Shown here one piece after another: positions 4,930 through 6,057 of a stretch of 6,057 nt of DNA. The stretch's first letter is position 1, and each line of letters begins with the position of its first letter. The position numbers and the translations under genes were made by a program. The notes beneath the pieces are model-generated. The model had not been told where the DNA came from. It ran no database searches and saw nothing but the letters and a program-made list of their open reading frames with translations. This DNA is from Chloroflexota bacterium (lineage in GTDB: Bacteria; Chloroflexota; Anaerolineae; B4-G1; SLSP01): NCBI GenBank assembly GCA_009908585.1, contig JAAAOZ010000119.1:1-6057 (forward strand), read 5' to 3'.

Positions 4930-5793
4930 GTGGCTGGAAATCATATTCAACTCATTACAGATGGCACGGCTTATCTTCCCGTTTCGCGATTGCGAGAGTT
5001 AGGCGTCATCTCCCTGCCAATTGTGGCAAAGATCGGTGGGCAACTCTATATGTACGATCAGCAGACCTACGGTCACTTGGATTTATTACGTGAGATGAAA
5101 CGTGCGCGTCATCCTGTGGAGATCGTCGGCCCGGCGCCGGATGATTTCCGCGCTGTCTTCGAGCGGACGCTTTACCGCACCAATCGCATGGTGTTGATCC
5201 TCTCGTCGCGGCACCTTAGTCCTGTTGTGCGCAACGCCCAAATCGCAGCCCGTGATTTTATGGGGCGCTGCGATATCACCATTTTAGATTCACAGACGGT
5301 CTCTGTGGGATTAGGATTGTTGGTGGAGCGGGCGGGTGAGTTGCTACTTCAAGGGGAATTACCCTTGCCGGAGATCGTCCGGCGCATTCGTGGGATGATG
5401 CCCCATATCTACGTGGTGATCGTCTCGCACACATTGGATTATCTCTATCGGAGCCGGAAGCTCAGCGCGATGCAGGCGGTTTTAGGCTCGATCTTGGACA
5501 TTCATCCCTTTATGGAGATGGAAGAGGGCGATATTTTGCCCTTGGAGAAGAGTCGCCGCTCCGATAAAGCGTTGGATAAGTTGTTGGAATTCGCATCGGA
5601 ATTCTTGCAGATGCGGAAAATGGTGATCTTTCAAAGTCAACCAGAGCCGAGCGATGAGGTGATGCGCTTGCACGGCCGTTTGGAGCAGTTGTTGCCGAAT
5701 CAAGAGGTGCCCATCATCGCTTATGATCCCATCATCGCGTCCTTTGTAGGACCAGACGCGGTAGGATTAGTCATCTACGAAGGTATGGCGTGA
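4930..5793 (+). CDS. DegV/FakB family protein 1, divergent binding site
   Basis: This 287-residue protein has the DegV two-domain fold and length. TDGTAYLP (10-17) corresponds to the usual TDSTADLP. The LPIVAKIGGQLY strand, LDSQTVSVGLGLLVE (119-133), and DYLYRSRKLSAMQAVLGSILDIHPFMEMEEG (170-200) follow in family order. Characterised members (FakB) bind a fatty acid and present its carboxylate to FakA. Several headgroup residues look altered. The T-S-Q-P motif reads I65-V-G-P68; the L-S-G-T loop reads LSPV (96-99); and the C-terminal T-H-x-G-P-G reads S271-F-V-G-P-D276, with Phe272 in place of His. The L-x-K-G-G-R-I segment is also changed to YRSRKLS. It may bind another ligand, bind fatty acid differently, or have a structural role. 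GTG 4930 is chosen because AAAGGAG lies nine bases upstream and the family start follows at once. It follows FakA after 122 bp containing repeat copy B, and its stop overlaps the next gene. Confidence 0.9.
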   Translation: MAGNHIQLITDGTAYLPVSRLRELGVISLPIVAKIGGQLYMYDQQTYGHLDLLREMKRARHPVEIVGPAPDDFRAVFERTLYRTNRMVLILSSRHLSPVVRNAQIAARDFMGRCDITILDSQTVSVGLGLLVERAGELLLQGELPLPEIVRRIRGMMPHIYVVIVSHTLDYLYRSRKLSAMQAVLGSILDIHPFMEMEEGDILPLEKSRRSDKALDKLLEFASEFLQMRKMVIFQSQPEPSDEVMRLHGRLEQLLPNQEVPIIAYDPIIASFVGPDAVGLVIYEGMA

Positions 5794-6057
5794 CCCTCAC
5801 GTCGCGAGGGAAAAAGATCCGCGTTGTCACCGATAGCGTCTCGGACCTCCCTTGGGATTTGGCTCAGCGGTTGGGCATTCAGGTCGTTCCAATTTACGTG
5901 ATCTTGGGGGGAGAAAGCTACTTAGCGGATGCGTCGCTGGATCCCGCCTGGTTCTATCGCGAGTGGGAGCGTCATGAGGGCCGCTCGCAGACCGCCGCCC
6001 CCCCGCCGGAGGAATTTCTGGCGGCTTATCGAGATTTGATCGCCGAGGGGGCGACGG
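5790..6057 (+). CDS. DegV/FakB family protein 2, N-terminal fragment (3' end outside window)
   Basis: The frame opens with GTG at 5790, sharing GTGA with the TGA stop of DegV-1, a 4-bp overlap typical of translational coupling. Eighty-nine residues are visible and remain open at the right edge. The DegV signature is clear: IRVVTDSVSDLP (about 10-21), then VVPIYVILGGESYLAD, and a TAAPPPEEFLAAY stretch corresponding to the usual T-S-Q-P-S-P-x-D-F loop. The Thr that contacts the fatty-acid carboxylate in FakB proteins is kept here, unlike in DegV-1. This gene is therefore the better candidate for a functional fatty-acid carrier partner of the upstream kinase. No separate ribosome site is obvious apart from purine-rich sequence inside the end of DegV-1. 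The C-terminal His motif cannot be checked because it lies beyond the window. Confidence 0.9.
   Translation, partial: MTLTSRGKKIRVVTDSVSDLPWDLAQRLGIQVVPIYVILGGESYLADASLDPAWFYREWERHEGRSQTAAPPPEEFLAAYRDLIAEGAT

Noticed and set aside
1..6057. CRISPR array, tRNA, rRNA, known riboswitch, or transposase gene
   Set aside because: No regularly spaced repeats, cloverleaf-like sequence, known aptamer core or transposase motifs were seen on either strand.

Overview
The window looks like ordinary chromosomal sequence from a thermophile-like or environmental bacterium of moderate GC content. The most likely group is Chloroflexota, with a Bacillota-type gene order as the alternative. This placement is inferred from gene content and order, strong AGGAGG-type ribosome sites, GTG starts, and protein features such as a zinc-ribbon (four-Cys) L28. 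The order rpe, rpmB (opposite strand), Asp23/YloU, YloV/FakA matches the well-known Bacillus rpe...rpmB-yloU-yloV neighbourhood. Here it is extended by two DegV/FakB-like genes in tandem.

Layout, left to right. (1) Positions 2-199 hold the C-terminal tail of an esterase-like alpha/beta hydrolase, followed by a 17-bp perfect hairpin. (2) A 97-nt palindromic element lies at the 3' end of a minus-strand RpiR-family transcription factor (357-1262). The regulator's promoter and candidate operators lie in the 400-bp gap that follows. (3) rpe (1663-2334), encoding ribulose-phosphate 3-epimerase, is driven by a promoter so close to the ATG that its mRNA should be nearly leaderless. (4) A bidirectional terminator separates rpe from convergent rpmB (L28). 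(5) An apparent plus-strand operon starts at 2743: Asp23/YloU, FakA-type kinase, DegV-1, DegV-2. A second copy of the 97-nt element sits between the kinase and DegV-1. DegV-2 overlaps DegV-1 by a GTGA and runs off the window.

The operon reads as a bacterial fatty acid kinase module. FakA supplies the kinase, and DegV/FakB proteins are the fatty-acid carriers in characterised systems. DegV-1 lacks residues normally used to hold the fatty-acid carboxylate, whereas the visible part of DegV-2 keeps the one that can be checked.

The least explained item is the pair of 97-nt elements. They are about four fifths identical by eye, each has imperfect terminal inverted repeats, each begins at or just after a stop codon, and each has the same orientation relative to the gene before it. 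No CRISPR array, tRNA, rRNA, insertion-sequence transposase or phage gene was seen.
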